Below, piece after piece: positions 34,638 to 43,267 of a stretch of 64,000 nucleotides of DNA (position 1 is its first letter; the number at the start of each line of letters is the position of its first letter). The notes below the pieces were generated by a model. It worked only from the letters and a program-made list of their open reading frames with translations, had not been told where the DNA came from and did no database searches. The stretch comes from Bog-473 sp963840435 (lineage in GTDB: Bacteria > Actinomycetota > Acidimicrobiia > Acidimicrobiales > RAAP-2), in contig CAWIYY010000005.1 in the NCBI GenBank assembly GCA_963840435.1, positions 124,001-188,000 on the forward strand. The letters are read 5' to 3'. The position numbers were made by a program, and so were the translations under genes.

Positions 34638-35912
34638 ATGCCGAGTGACCGGACCACGGTGACCGAGCTCGGGACCGCCCTCGGCATGCTGGGCGCGTCC
34701 AATGTCGACGAGGCGTTGCACGCGCGCACGCCGGTCATGCACAGCGTCGCACCCGGGCTGTGGGACCGCCTCGGGCAGCTGCGCTCCGGCGGGGCCTACG
34801 ACGCGGAGTTCCACGCCGCCTTCGAGAACGGGCGGGCCTTCCTCAGGGCGGACGACGGGTTGCGCGGCCGGCTGCCCCGGATCGTCGAATGGAAGGGCAC
34901 CGGCCGGGCCCCGGGCGACGAGGTGGCGCCCATCGACCTGCGGGTGGACCACGTCTACCTCGTCAGCTGCAAGTACCTCTCGAACATCCTCTTCAACGTG
35001 TCGCCGGCCCACATCTTCGACGACCTGCTCGTAGGTCGGCTGTCCCGCGCCCGCACGGGCGCTCGTGACGCAGTGGCGGGCGCGGAGCGTGGGGGTGACA
35101 CCGGCGCCAGCAGCGGCGGTACGGGAGGCGACTGGTACGCCGAGGTCGCTCCGACCGAGTACCAAGCGCTCTACGAAGAGGTATGGCGCGCCCTGGCCGA
35201 GGCCTCGGCGGCGCAGGCCGGGGTACCCGCACTCTCCGCCTCGGGTGCCGCCGGGCGGCCCCGGTCGGGCTCCGCCGCCGGGTCCTTCGCACCGTCAGCC
35301 TTTCCCGGCCTCGAGGACGGCAATGGCACCGGCACCGGCGCCGACCAGGCCTCCGCCCGCGCCGGCGACCGGTGGCAGCCGCCCCCGCCCGCGTTGCGCT
35401 CGCTGCCGGCGCGTGCGGTCGACCTCACGGCCGAGCAGCGCGACGCCCTGGGCGACTGGCTCAAGCAGGGGTGGCCGGGCGCGGCCCGCGCCGCCTATCA
35501 ACGGCTGGCCGAACGGGTGTCGTTCGTCTCCCTCCACCGGTGGCAGCAGGCCATGGACGAGCGGGGCGGCCACGGCGAGGCGATGCTCTGGCGGCTCCTC
35601 CGTATGGGCAGCGCGCCCTACTTCGTGCTCGGCTCGTCTGCCACCAGGTCCCTGCGCCTGCGCATTGCCACGCCCTGGGACTGGCGTGAGAACTTCGTGC
35701 TCGGAGGGGTGGACATGACGACGCAACAGGGCGGCCAGCCGCGGGTGGGCTGGCACGCCGCGGTGCGCGATCGCTCCACCTCCGAGGTGGTCGAGCTCGA
35801 CGGTCACATCGAGGTGCGCTGGAGCCACGGGCGCTTCGGCGGTCCGCCCGAGGCGAAGGGCTACCTCGACACGCCGCATCATCTCGTTCCTGGGTATTTC
35901 GCCTTGCGATGA
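34638..35912 (+). CDS. unknown 424-residue protein, candidate restriction endonuclease partner
   Basis: No family is recognised. An early segment reads RIVEWKGTGR, followed by APIDLRVDHVYLVSCKYLSN: a Pro-Ile-Asp then about ten residues then Ser-Cys-Lys arrangement that resembles the PD-(D/E)xK nuclease core with Ser in place of the acidic residue. A long Gly/Ala/Ser/Pro-rich linker (about residues 140-260) separates this from a C-terminal domain with LRLRIATPWDWRENF and HIEVRWSHGRFGG. Position directly after a DNA methyltransferase gene favours a restriction role; that is inference. The ATG at 34638 follows GAAGGATGC. Its stop overlaps the next ATG (ATGA at 35909-35912). Confidence 0.6.
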   Translation: MPSDRTTVTELGTALGMLGASNVDEALHARTPVMHSVAPGLWDRLGQLRSGGAYDAEFHAAFENGRAFLRADDGLRGRLPRIVEWKGTGRAPGDEVAPIDLRVDHVYLVSCKYLSNILFNVSPAHIFDDLLVGRLSRARTGARDAVAGAERGGDTGASSGGTGGDWYAEVAPTEYQALYEEVWRALAEASAAQAGVPALSASGAAGRPRSGSAAGSFAPSAFPGLEDGNGTGTGADQASARAGDRWQPPPPALRSLPARAVDLTAEQRDALGDWLKQGWPGAARAAYQRLAERVSFVSLHRWQQAMDERGGHGEAMLWRLLRMGSAPYFVLGSSATRSLRLRIATPWDWRENFVLGGVDMTTQQGGQPRVGWHAAVRDRSTSEVVELDGHIEVRWSHGRFGGPPEAKGYLDTPHHLVPGYFALR

Positions 35913-36503
35913 GCACCTTCGATCCGGCCGCCCTGGCGCCGCCCGTCCGTGTCCCGGTCCTCCATGGCCGCGACGTCGTCCTGCGGCCCTGGGCCATCTC
36001 TGACCTCTCCCTGATCCGGTTGGCCTCGGCCGACCCCTTCATCCCCTCCATCAGCTCCGTCCCGCGGGAGCTACTCCGACGACACCGGGCGGGCGTTCAT
36101 CGAGCGGCAGCACCGGCGGGCCGCCCAGGGCGACGGGATCTCGTTCGTAATCACCGAGGAATCGGTCCCGGCCCAGGGCATCGGTTCGATCGGCCTGTGG
36201 CTCCACGAGATTGAGAGCGGGCGGGCCTCGGTCGGCTACTGGCTCCTCGAGCGCTTCCGGGGCCGCCGGTTGGCCGCGGACGCGCTGCGCGCCGTGGTCG
36301 ACTTCGCGTTCAGCGGTCCAGGCATCCCGCGCCTCCAGCTCTTCGTCGAGCCGTGGAACGTGGCGTCGTCGCGCACGGCCCAAGCGGCCGGCTTCACCCG
36401 GGAGGCCACGCTGCGGGGCTGGGAGCGCATCGACGGAGAGCAGCACGATGCCGATTGCTTCGCCCTGCTCTCCGACGAGTGGCGAGCCGAACGGGAGCGC
36501 TGA
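35909..36503 (+). CDS. GNAT (RimJ/RimL-like) acetyltransferase, frameshifted
   Basis: The start (MSTFDPAALAPPVRVPVLHG) and VVLRPWAISDLSLIRLAS are in one frame; from about 36070 the chain continues in another frame as YSDDTGRAFIERQHRRAAQG, GIGSIGLWLHEIESGRASVG, YWLLERFRGRRLAADALRAV, LQLFVEPWNVASSRTAQAAG, ending WRAERER. This is a complete RimJ-type acetyltransferase when one base is removed near GGGAGC (36067-36072). It is coupled to the preceding gene by ATGA. Confidence 0.8.
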
Positions 36504-36580
36504 GCGCCGTTCGGGCCCGAAGGGGACGACGACGATCTGACGGCACGGCTGGACCATCTCATGGTCGACCTGCAGCCTCC

Positions 36581-36763
36581 GTGCGCCGCACCCGTGTGCT
36601 CGAGGGGCACTACGACTGGTTCCGCTCTCCCTGGTCGAGAGTGGAGCGCGGCCGCACGGCCGTGGAAGGCTGGGCCATCGGTTCCCTGGACGACGCCGGC
36701 GCCATCCGCCGCCTGATCGTCTTCGAAGGGCTCGAGCCTGGCCGGCAAACCGGCGACGACTGA
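36581..36763 (+). pseudogene. short remnant, unknown
   Basis: An open frame reading RTRVLEGHYDWFRSPWSRVE and GWAIGSLDDAGAIRRLIVFE, ending at TGA 36763. The plausible upstream part (LTARLDHLMVDLQPP) is in a different frame, so this may be another split gene or a decayed end. No family is recognised. Confidence 0.3.
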
Positions 36764-36778
36764 GAGGGAGGGACGCAC

Positions 36779-37576
36779 ATGGTGGTGTTGGTCGAGGTGG
36801 CCGATCGGGTGGCCACGGTGACGCTGAACCGCCCCGAGGCCCGCAACGCCATTTCGGGCGAGCTGAGCCGCGAGCTGGCCCGTGCCGTGACCGAGCTCGA
36901 TCAGCGCGACGACGTCGGCTGCATGGTTCTGACCGGCGCCGATCCCGCCTTCTGCGCCGGGGTCGACCTCAAGGACCTGTCGCGTGAGGACCGTTCCGTG
37001 CAGAAGGAACGCCTGGCCAACCCGGCCAAGCACGTCGGCATGATCCCGCCCCACGAGACACCGATCATCGCGGCGGTGAACGGTGCCGCCGTCACCGGCG
37101 GTTTCGAGATCGCGCTCAACTGCGACTTCCTGATCGCCTCGGACCGGGCCCGCTTCGCCGACACCCATGCCCGGGTGGGTGTGATGCCCGGAGGCGGGCT
37201 CATAGTGCGGCTGCCCCAGCTGATCGGGCCCGACCGGGCCCGGCGCATGAGCTTCACCGGGGACTACATCGACGCCGAGACGGCCTACGTCTGGGGCCTC
37301 GTGGTCGAGGTGGTCCCGCACGAGTCGCTGCTGGCCCGGGCGCTCGAGATCGCGGCTGCCGTCGTCTCCATCCCCGACGAGCACGTGCGCGAGATCCGGC
37401 GCATGTACGACCAGATCGGCGCCCTGTCGGGGCAGGAGGCCTGGGAGGCCGAGTCGGCCTGGTCCCGCCGTTGGATGGCCGAGCGGTTCGACCAGTCCCG
37501 CCTGGCCGCCGAACGGGAGAAGATCATGGCGCGGGGACGGGCGCAGACAACGGGACTCGACGGCGCTCCGGCGTGA
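36779..37576 (+). CDS. enoyl-CoA hydratase/isomerase family protein
   Basis: The 265-residue crotonase-fold enzyme has TLNRPEARNAIS at the N-terminus, the oxyanion-hole segments DPAFCAGVDLKDL and AAVNGAAVTGGFEIALNCD, and GVMPGGGLIVRLPQLIG. The usual catalytic Glu position after the second loop reads GGFEIAL, consistent with an active hydratase or isomerase. A strong GAGAGGGAGGGA lies upstream of ATG 36779. Its TGA overlaps the GTG of the next gene (GTGA at 37573-37576). Confidence 0.92.
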   Translation: MVVLVEVADRVATVTLNRPEARNAISGELSRELARAVTELDQRDDVGCMVLTGADPAFCAGVDLKDLSREDRSVQKERLANPAKHVGMIPPHETPIIAAVNGAAVTGGFEIALNCDFLIASDRARFADTHARVGVMPGGGLIVRLPQLIGPDRARRMSFTGDYIDAETAYVWGLVVEVVPHESLLARALEIAAAVVSIPDEHVREIRRMYDQIGALSGQEAWEAESAWSRRWMAERFDQSRLAAEREKIMARGRAQTTGLDGAPA

Positions 37577-38607
37577 AGGTCTACGCGGGCATGGACCCGC
37601 GCTGCAGCTTCGCCGACGCGGTGGCCCACGCCCAGCGGGTCGAGCGTCTCGGCTACGACGGACTGCACGTGGCCGAGACTGTGCACGACTCCATGGCCGT
37701 CGCTCTGCTGATGGCCGAGCACACCGAGCGCATCACCGTCCGCACCAGCGTGACGCTGGCCTTCACCCGCAGCCCGACCCTGCTGGCCTACGCGGCCTGG
37801 GACCTCTCGAAGTTGAGCGGCGGGCGGTTCCAACTCGGTCTCGGCACCCAGATCCGCCAGAACATCGAGGACCGCTACGGGGTGCCCTTCGGCGACGATC
37901 CCATCGGCCGCCTGGGCGACTACGTGGGCGCGGTGCGGGCGGCCTTCGCCTCGTTCGCCTCGGGTGCCCGGCCTTCCTACGAGAGCCCGCACTACCAGGT
38001 GACCCGCATGCAGCCCTACTTCAATCCCGGCCCGGACGGCGAGACGCTCGTCCCGCCGGTGTACCTCGGCGGCGTGCAGCGGCGGGCCTGCGAGCTGGCC
38101 GGTGCCGTGGCGGACGGCTTCGTGAGCCACCCGACCAACTCGAACCCGCGCTACCTGCGCGAGACCTGCCTGCCCGCGCTGGCCGCAGGGGCGCAGGCGG
38201 CCGGGCGCGACCTCGAGGCGGCCGGCTTCGAGACGGTGGTGGGGACGAGCGTCATCTCATCGTCGACGGCCGGCGGGCTGCTGGCGGAGCGGGAGCGCCA
38301 GCGGCGGCTGCTGGCCTTCTTGTACTCGACGCCGGCCTACGCGCCGACGCTGCGCCTCTACGGCTGGGGGGAGCTCGGGCCGCAGCTGCGCGACCTCATC
38401 CGCCGGGAGCGCTGGGACGACCTCGGGGCCGTGCTCTCCGACGAGGTCCTCGACACCCTGGTGCCCTGCGCCACCTTCGACGAGCTGCCCGGCCTGCTGC
38501 TCGAGCGCTTCGCCGGCCTGGGCCAGGGGATCCTGGTGGCGCCGCCGCAGGACCCGGCCGACGACGACGCCTTTGGCGCCGTGGTCGCCGCGGTGCGAGC
38601 GGGCTGA
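37573..38607 (+). CDS. LLM-class F420-dependent oxidoreductase
   Basis: The 344-residue product starts MKVYAGMDPRCSFADAVAHA from a GTG overlapping the previous stop. Luciferase-like barrel segments follow: GYDGLHVAETVHDSMAVALL, VRTSVTLAFTRSPTLLAYAA, LSGGRFQLGLGTQIRQNIE and PPVYLGGVQRRACELAGAVA. The family reduces or oxidises substrates with F420 or flavin; the substrate is unknown. Coupling to an enoyl-CoA hydratase suggests lipid or steroid catabolism. Confidence 0.9.
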   Translation: MKVYAGMDPRCSFADAVAHAQRVERLGYDGLHVAETVHDSMAVALLMAEHTERITVRTSVTLAFTRSPTLLAYAAWDLSKLSGGRFQLGLGTQIRQNIEDRYGVPFGDDPIGRLGDYVGAVRAAFASFASGARPSYESPHYQVTRMQPYFNPGPDGETLVPPVYLGGVQRRACELAGAVADGFVSHPTNSNPRYLRETCLPALAAGAQAAGRDLEAAGFETVVGTSVISSSTAGGLLAERERQRRLLAFLYSTPAYAPTLRLYGWGELGPQLRDLIRRERWDDLGAVLSDEVLDTLVPCATFDELPGLLLERFAGLGQGILVAPPQDPADDDAFGAVVAAVRAG

Positions 38608-38616
38608 TCGTGGCCG

Positions 38617-39498
38617 TCAGCCGGCCATGGGGAAGATGACGTCCTCGCCCGCCATGGCGGCGACCGCCGCTCGGCGTTCTTCCGCGTCCATGCCGGCGTA
38701 GCGGTCCGCCGCATTCAGCACACGGGGCAGCAGGGGGATGTCGCCCGGCGTGCAGAACGCATGGACGCCGGGCGTCGAGAGGGCAAAGTGCACGCCGCGG
38801 TCGATCTGCTCGTCGGTCGTGACCGGCTCGTACCACGACGCCGCCCAGCGGTCGCCCCGGGCCTCGGCCAGGGGGCGATCGTCGGCCCAGCGCCGCCAGG
38901 CCACCGCCTTGATGACCATGACACCGATGTCGCGCTCGGCGCAGACGGCCAGGAGCTCCTCGGCCGGCTCCCGGTACTCGGGCCGGGACCAGAGGGCCGG
39001 ATAGACCGGGAACATGACGGTGTCGAGGTCGAAGCGGCGCAGTGCCTCGAGGTGAGACCGCGGCACTTCCAGGTCGTGTCCCGTGATGCCGGCAAAGCGG
39101 GTGTGGCCCGCCTCGCGCAGCGCGATGATCCGCTCCAGCGCGGCCGAGCGGCGGTCCAGCTCGGCCAGCGAGGTCACGGCGTGGGCCTGATAGAGGTCGA
39201 GCACCTCGGCGTTGAGGAGCCGCCGGGTGTTGTCGAACTGGTCCGTCACGCCGTCGGGGTTGGCCCGCAGCGTCTTGCCGGCGATGAAGATCTCGTCGCG
39301 GTGTGCCGCCAGGTGCGGCCCGACGACGGATTCAGCCGCCCCGTACTGCGGCGCGATGTCGAGGTGGTTCACGCCGCGGTCGAGCGCCTGGCGCAGCCAC
39401 GCTCCCGCCTCCTCCTCACTGGCGTCCCAACAGGCGGCGCCGCCGAGAATGGCCACGCTGCTCTCGTGATCGGTCCTGCCCAGACGTCGGCGTTCCAT
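38617..39498 (-). CDS. aldo/keto reductase family protein
   Basis: The 293-residue product begins MERRRLGRTDHESSVAILGG and has GVNHLDIAPQYGAAESVVG (catalytic Asp and Tyr) and a later Lys/His pattern with IFIAGKTL and LYQAHAV. It is an NAD(P)H-dependent reductase of the small-barrel type. The frame is open farther upstream, but that part is antisense to the next gene, so ATG 39498 is the start. It lies 11 bp after the glyoxalase-fold gene on the same strand, probably in one operon. Confidence 0.9.
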   Translation of the reverse strand: MERRRLGRTDHESSVAILGGAACWDASEEEAGAWLRQALDRGVNHLDIAPQYGAAESVVGPHLAAHRDEIFIAGKTLRANPDGVTDQFDNTRRLLNAEVLDLYQAHAVTSLAELDRRSAALERIIALREAGHTRFAGITGHDLEVPRSHLEALRRFDLDTVMFPVYPALWSRPEYREPAEELLAVCAERDIGVMVIKAVAWRRWADDRPLAEARGDRWAASWYEPVTTDEQIDRGVHFALSTPGVHAFCTPGDIPLLPRVLNAADRYAGMDAEERRAAVAAMAGEDVIFPMAG

Positions 39499-39509
39499 GC
39501 GGCCGCCCC

Positions 39510-40277
39510 TCAGCTCTTGAGCTTGAGGACGTTGAAGACCGCCCCGATCGGATCGGCCAGCACGGCCATGCGTCCCGGCTCGATGTCCATCGGACCCATG
39601 AGGAGCGACCCGCCCAGTTCCTGAGTCTTGGCTGCGGCCGCGTCGGCGTCGTCCACCGCAAAGTAGACGCCCCAGTTGGGTGGCACCTCCGCCGGCATCT
39701 CCGCCGGTTTGGGCATCATGCCGCCCACCGACCGTTCGCCGATCTTCCACTCGGTGTAGGTGGCCGCTCCCCCGGGTCCCTGCTCCTCGGTACCCCAGCC
39801 GAACACGGCACCGTAAAAGGCCTTGGAGCCCTCGAGATCGGTCGTGATGAGCTCGCTCCAGCACCATGCACCTGGCTCGTTGACCACCTGCGCGCCCGTG
39901 TGGGCACCGGGCTGCCACAGGCCGAGCACCGCTCCGGCCGGGTCGGCGAAGATGGCCATGCGGCCGGCGTCCATCACGTCCATCGGCTCGACGAAGACGG
40001 TCCCGCCATTTGCCTTCACCTTGGCAATGGTCGTATCGGCGCTGTCCACGTCGACGTAGGACAGCCAGGCCGGTGGGAAATCGGGGTTCATCTGTGGGCC
40101 TAGTCCTGCGACCGTCTTACCCCCCAGTTCGCAGACCGAATAGCCGCCCGCCTCCGGGGGTCCCTCGGGGCAGTCCCAGCCGAGAAGCGCCCCGTAGAAG
40201 GCCCTCGACGCGGCCAGATCGGGGCTGCTCAAGTCCACCCACGAAGGGATGCCGTCGTCGTAACGCTCGATCTCCAT
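39510..40277 (-). CDS. tandem VOC (glyoxalase-fold) protein
   Basis: The 255-residue product has two related VOC domains: GIPSWVDLSSPDLAASRAFY plus AIFADPAGAVLGLWQP, then CWSELITTDLEGSKAFYGAV plus AVLADPIGAVFNVLK. Such tandem proteins resemble actinobacterial 27-kDa CFP30B-type antigens/hydroxylase-like proteins. Each half supplies metal-ligand candidates, but the function is unknown. A strong AAGGAGGACGTG lies before ATG 40277. Confidence 0.9.
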   Translation of the reverse strand: MEIERYDDGIPSWVDLSSPDLAASRAFYGALLGWDCPEGPPEAGGYSVCELGGKTVAGLGPQMNPDFPPAWLSYVDVDSADTTIAKVKANGGTVFVEPMDVMDAGRMAIFADPAGAVLGLWQPGAHTGAQVVNEPGAWCWSELITTDLEGSKAFYGAVFGWGTEEQGPGGAATYTEWKIGERSVGGMMPKPAEMPAEVPPNWGVYFAVDDADAAAAKTQELGGSLLMGPMDIEPGRMAVLADPIGAVFNVLKLKS

Positions 40278-40391
40278 CACGTCCTCCTTCGTTCCGATTT
40301 CCGGGGTCACTTCGACGGTATCCGATCGGTCGCCCACCTGCACCGGTCAGGATGGGATGATCACGGGAGTGTCACGCAACCGAAAGGCAGG

Positions 40392-40964
40392 ATGAGCACC
40401 AATCCGATCGGCTCGCGGATGGAGCTGATGGCACAGGGCGTCGCCGAGCGCGTCGTGTCCCTCGTTCTCGAGGCCATCGACATCGACGCCATCCTCGATC
40501 ACGTGGACATCCAGCGGATCATCGACCGGGTGGACCTCGAGAAGGTCGTCGAACAGATCGACATGGACAAGATCGTCTCCAGTATCGACATCAACGCCAT
40601 CGTCGGACAGGTCGACATGGACGCCATCATCGGCCGCCTCGACATCGACAAACTCATCGACCGGGTGGACATCGACAAGATCATCGGACGGGTCGACCTG
40701 CAGAAAGTGATCGAGCGGGTCGACATCAACGCCATCATCGATCAGGTCGACGTGGACAAGATCGTCGAGCAAACCGAGCTCGGTGCCATCATCGCCCGCT
40801 CCACCACCGGTGTGCTGACCGAGATCCTCGATGTGATCCGGGCCCAGGGGGTCGGCCTGGACGACTTCGTCCTCCGCTGGGGCAACCGCATCGTCTTGCG
40901 CGGGCGCAAGGTCAAGAACTGGCCCGACGGTCCACCCCTCCTCGTACCGCGGGTGTCCGCGTGA
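40392..40964 (+). CDS. nine-residue-repeat protein coupled to an RDD protein
   Basis: Residues of about 30-137 are twelve consecutive nine-residue units of the form D-[IVLM]-x-x-[IVL]-[IVL]-x-x-[VIL] (for example DIDKIIGRV, DLQKVIERV, DINAIIDQV). The regular Asp and aliphatic spacing should make a right-handed solenoid or an extended helical stack. Flanking parts are short; the tail has VLRWGNRIVLRGRKVKNWPD. No signal peptide is seen. Stop and next start overlap (GTGA at 40961-40964), so it is translated together with the RDD membrane protein and may be its partner. Function unknown. Confidence 0.8.
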   Translation: MSTNPIGSRMELMAQGVAERVVSLVLEAIDIDAILDHVDIQRIIDRVDLEKVVEQIDMDKIVSSIDINAIVGQVDMDAIIGRLDIDKLIDRVDIDKIIGRVDLQKVIERVDINAIIDQVDVDKIVEQTELGAIIARSTTGVLTEILDVIRAQGVGLDDFVLRWGNRIVLRGRKVKNWPDGPPLLVPRVSA

Positions 40965-41512
40965 CGGTGCCCGTTCCTTCGGCCGAGCTCACCGTCGGCC
41001 GGCAGGGACACTACGCGGGGGCCATCAGCCGGCTGGTTGCCTTCGGAGCCGACGTCGGTGCTTCCTGGGGGCTCTACACCTTGGGTGTGGCGCTGGTGAA
41101 CGCCGCCGTGAAACTGGCCACCGGTCGGGGCTACACCCTCTCGAACCATCGCATCGCCGCCGTGGCCGTCCTGACGGGATGGGAGTTCATCTACTTCGCG
41201 TACCAGTGGGCAGTCAGCGGGAAGACCGTCGGCATGGCCCTCTTCGGGATCCAGGTCGTCACGAAGCAGGGTGCACCCATCAGCCCACGCCAGGCCGTGC
41301 TGCGCACCATCGGGCTCGGCCTGACCTTGCTCACCTTGGGCATCGGCTTCCTGGGCATTGTGTACCAGCGGGAGCGCCGGGCGCTCGACGATTTCGTCGC
41401 CGGGACCGCCGTCGTCTATTCGTGGGACGCCCGTGCCGCGCGACTGCGCTGGATGGCGCGCCAGGAACCGGCGCCGCTGCGTCCGGCGGCACTGCCCCCG
41501 CGGACCAGCTGA
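40961..41512 (+). CDS. RDD-family membrane protein
   Basis: The 183-residue product has an RDD-like start (AISRLVAFGADVGASWGLYT), three hydrophobic helices and a conserved middle VSGKTVGMALFGIQVVTKQG followed by ISPRQAVLRTIGLGLTLLTL, then ERRALDDFVAGTAVVY. RDD proteins are proposed to be ion or small-solute transporters; here nothing fixes the substrate. GTG start overlaps the repeat-protein stop. Confidence 0.88.
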   Translation: MTVPVPSAELTVGRQGHYAGAISRLVAFGADVGASWGLYTLGVALVNAAVKLATGRGYTLSNHRIAAVAVLTGWEFIYFAYQWAVSGKTVGMALFGIQVVTKQGAPISPRQAVLRTIGLGLTLLTLGIGFLGIVYQRERRALDDFVAGTAVVYSWDARAARLRWMARQEPAPLRPAALPPRTS

Positions 41513-41542
41513 CGCGTCTCCGGCGGCCTCTACGATGCCGCC

Positions 41543-42346
41543 ATGTCCTTCACCGAAATCACCCGGCCCCACCCGGGCGTGGCCGTCGTCACCTTGAATC
41601 GGCCCGAGCGCATGAACGCCATGGCCTTCGACGTCATGATCCCGTTCCGGGACGCACTGCGGGAGATCGGCAGCGACAACGCGGTACGGGTCGTGGTCAT
41701 CACCGGGGCGGGACGGGGTTTCTGCTCGGGTGCCGACCACGAGAACCCCGGCTCCATCCCGAACCTGGACGGGCTGACCCTGCCCACGATTGCGCTGCGC
41801 TCCATGGAGCTGCTCGACGACGTGATCACGACGATCCGCCGCTTGCACCAGCCAGTGATCGCGGCCGTCAATGGCGCCGCCATCGGTGGTGGCTTCTGTC
41901 TGGCTCTCGCCGCCGACGTCCGAATCGCGAGCGAGGATGCTTACTTCCGGGCCGCCGGCATCAACAACGGCCTGACCGCGGCGGAGCTCGGGCTCAGCTT
42001 CCTGCTCCCTCGCAGCATCGGCCACTCCCGGGCGGCCGAGGTCATGCTCACGGGGCGCGACGTCGACGCCGGCGAGGCCGACCGCATCGGTCTGGTGTCG
42101 CGGGTGGTGACGCCGGACCGGCTGCTCACAGCTTGCTTCGAACTGGCCGATCGCATCAACGGCTGGAGCCGGGCCGGCGTCGAGCTGACCAAGCGTCAGC
42201 TGTGGAACAGCCTCGACGCCAGCAGCCTGCAGTCGCACATGGATGCGGAGGGGGCCTCACAGCTCTTCGTCCGCATCACCACGCGGAACTTCGAGGAGTC
42301 GGTCGCCGCCCGCAAGGAGGGGCGGACGCCGCACTTCACGGACTGA
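41543..42346 (+). CDS. enoyl-CoA hydratase/isomerase family protein
   Basis: The 267-residue crotonase-fold protein has VVTLNRPERMNAMAFDVMIP, the first oxyanion segment GRGFCSGADHENP and the second AAVNGAAIGGGFCLALAADV. The second loop reads GGFCLAL, lacking one Glu common in hydratases, so an isomerase or other crotonase activity is possible. It stands apart from the first enoyl-CoA hydratase by about 4 kb and has its own ATG at 41543. Confidence 0.9.
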   Translation: MSFTEITRPHPGVAVVTLNRPERMNAMAFDVMIPFRDALREIGSDNAVRVVVITGAGRGFCSGADHENPGSIPNLDGLTLPTIALRSMELLDDVITTIRRLHQPVIAAVNGAAIGGGFCLALAADVRIASEDAYFRAAGINNGLTAAELGLSFLLPRSIGHSRAAEVMLTGRDVDAGEADRIGLVSRVVTPDRLLTACFELADRINGWSRAGVELTKRQLWNSLDASSLQSHMDAEGASQLFVRITTRNFEESVAARKEGRTPHFTD

Positions 42347-42364
42347 ACCGTTGGGCTCTGGTCC

Positions 42365-42745
42365 TCAGGGCGAGTTGACGAGCGAGTTGGCCGCCATGGA
42401 CAGGTAGTCCCGGAGCTCGACCGCATCGTCGGGTCCGATCCGTTCCGCCTGCTCGAGCGCCCCGAGGGCGTCCAGCATGTGGCGCAGCCAGGCGTCACGC
42501 TCGGGTGCGCCGATGACGAAGGGCGCGTGGCGCATGCGGAGCCTGGGATGGCCACGCTGCTGGCTGTAGGTCCCTGGGCCACCCCAGTACTGGATCAGAA
42601 AGAGGGCGAGATGACCTGATGATTCCGTCAGGTCGTCCGGATAGAGGGGCCGGAGCAACGGATCGCCCGCCACACCCAGGTAGAACCGTTCCACCAGATC
42701 GACGAAGAATTGTTCGCCCCCGACTCGTTCGAACAGTCCGTCCAC
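42365..42745 (-). CDS. truncated haemoglobin (group II)
   Basis: The 126-residue product starts from GTG with MDGLFERVGGEQFFVDLVER and shows FYLGVAGDPLLRPLYP, QYWGGPGTYSQQRG and the proximal His segment RLRMRHAPF. These are group II (HbO-type) features. It binds haem and oxygen; roles range from oxygen delivery to peroxidase-like detoxification. Convergent with the enoyl-CoA hydratase; the tRNA-Gly lies 38 bp upstream on the other strand. Confidence 0.93.
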   Translation of the reverse strand: MDGLFERVGGEQFFVDLVERFYLGVAGDPLLRPLYPDDLTESSGHLALFLIQYWGGPGTYSQQRGHPRLRMRHAPFVIGAPERDAWLRHMLDALGALEQAERIGPDDAVELRDYLSMAANSLVNSP

Positions 42746-42782
42746 GCAGTCGAGAGTAGAGGCTTTAGACTCCCCTCGATCC

Positions 42783-42853
<71 letters not shown>

Positions 42854-43267
42854 CTCTCATCAGAAGTGCAGCCCATGGCGGTTGTGGCTGCGGAGCGCCC
42901 CGATGCAGCGTTGTCGTCATCCCGCGAATATCCCGCGGCGGATGCCGACGCACCATCGCCGGATGCAGCGAGTCCCGACAAGGCCTCGGCGATAGCTGCA
43001 TCCCGGTTCGCTGCCGCGTGGTCGCTTTGGCGACCGGCCAACTACATTCTGAGGTGTCATAGGTAGCGCAAGACGCGGCCCTTAAGGGTCCGCTACGCCG
43101 GCCTTCGGCCGTCCTTGACCGTTGTTCCCTGCTGGCTCTTGAGGCTGCCTCAATCCGGCACTTCCGAGCTCGTCCCCGTACAGCCAGGTGCCAAGCGCTC
43201 CACAGCCCGCATATCAGCTCTCACGCTGTACGCTCATTTCTTGACGTCCAACTCCGACAGGCGGTCC
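42854..43267. other. 414-bp gap after the tRNA
   Basis: No convincing gene is visible. Open frames on both strands are low-complexity (Ala/Ser/Asp-rich). I see no copy of the tRNA 3' end and no integrase. Confidence 0.55.
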
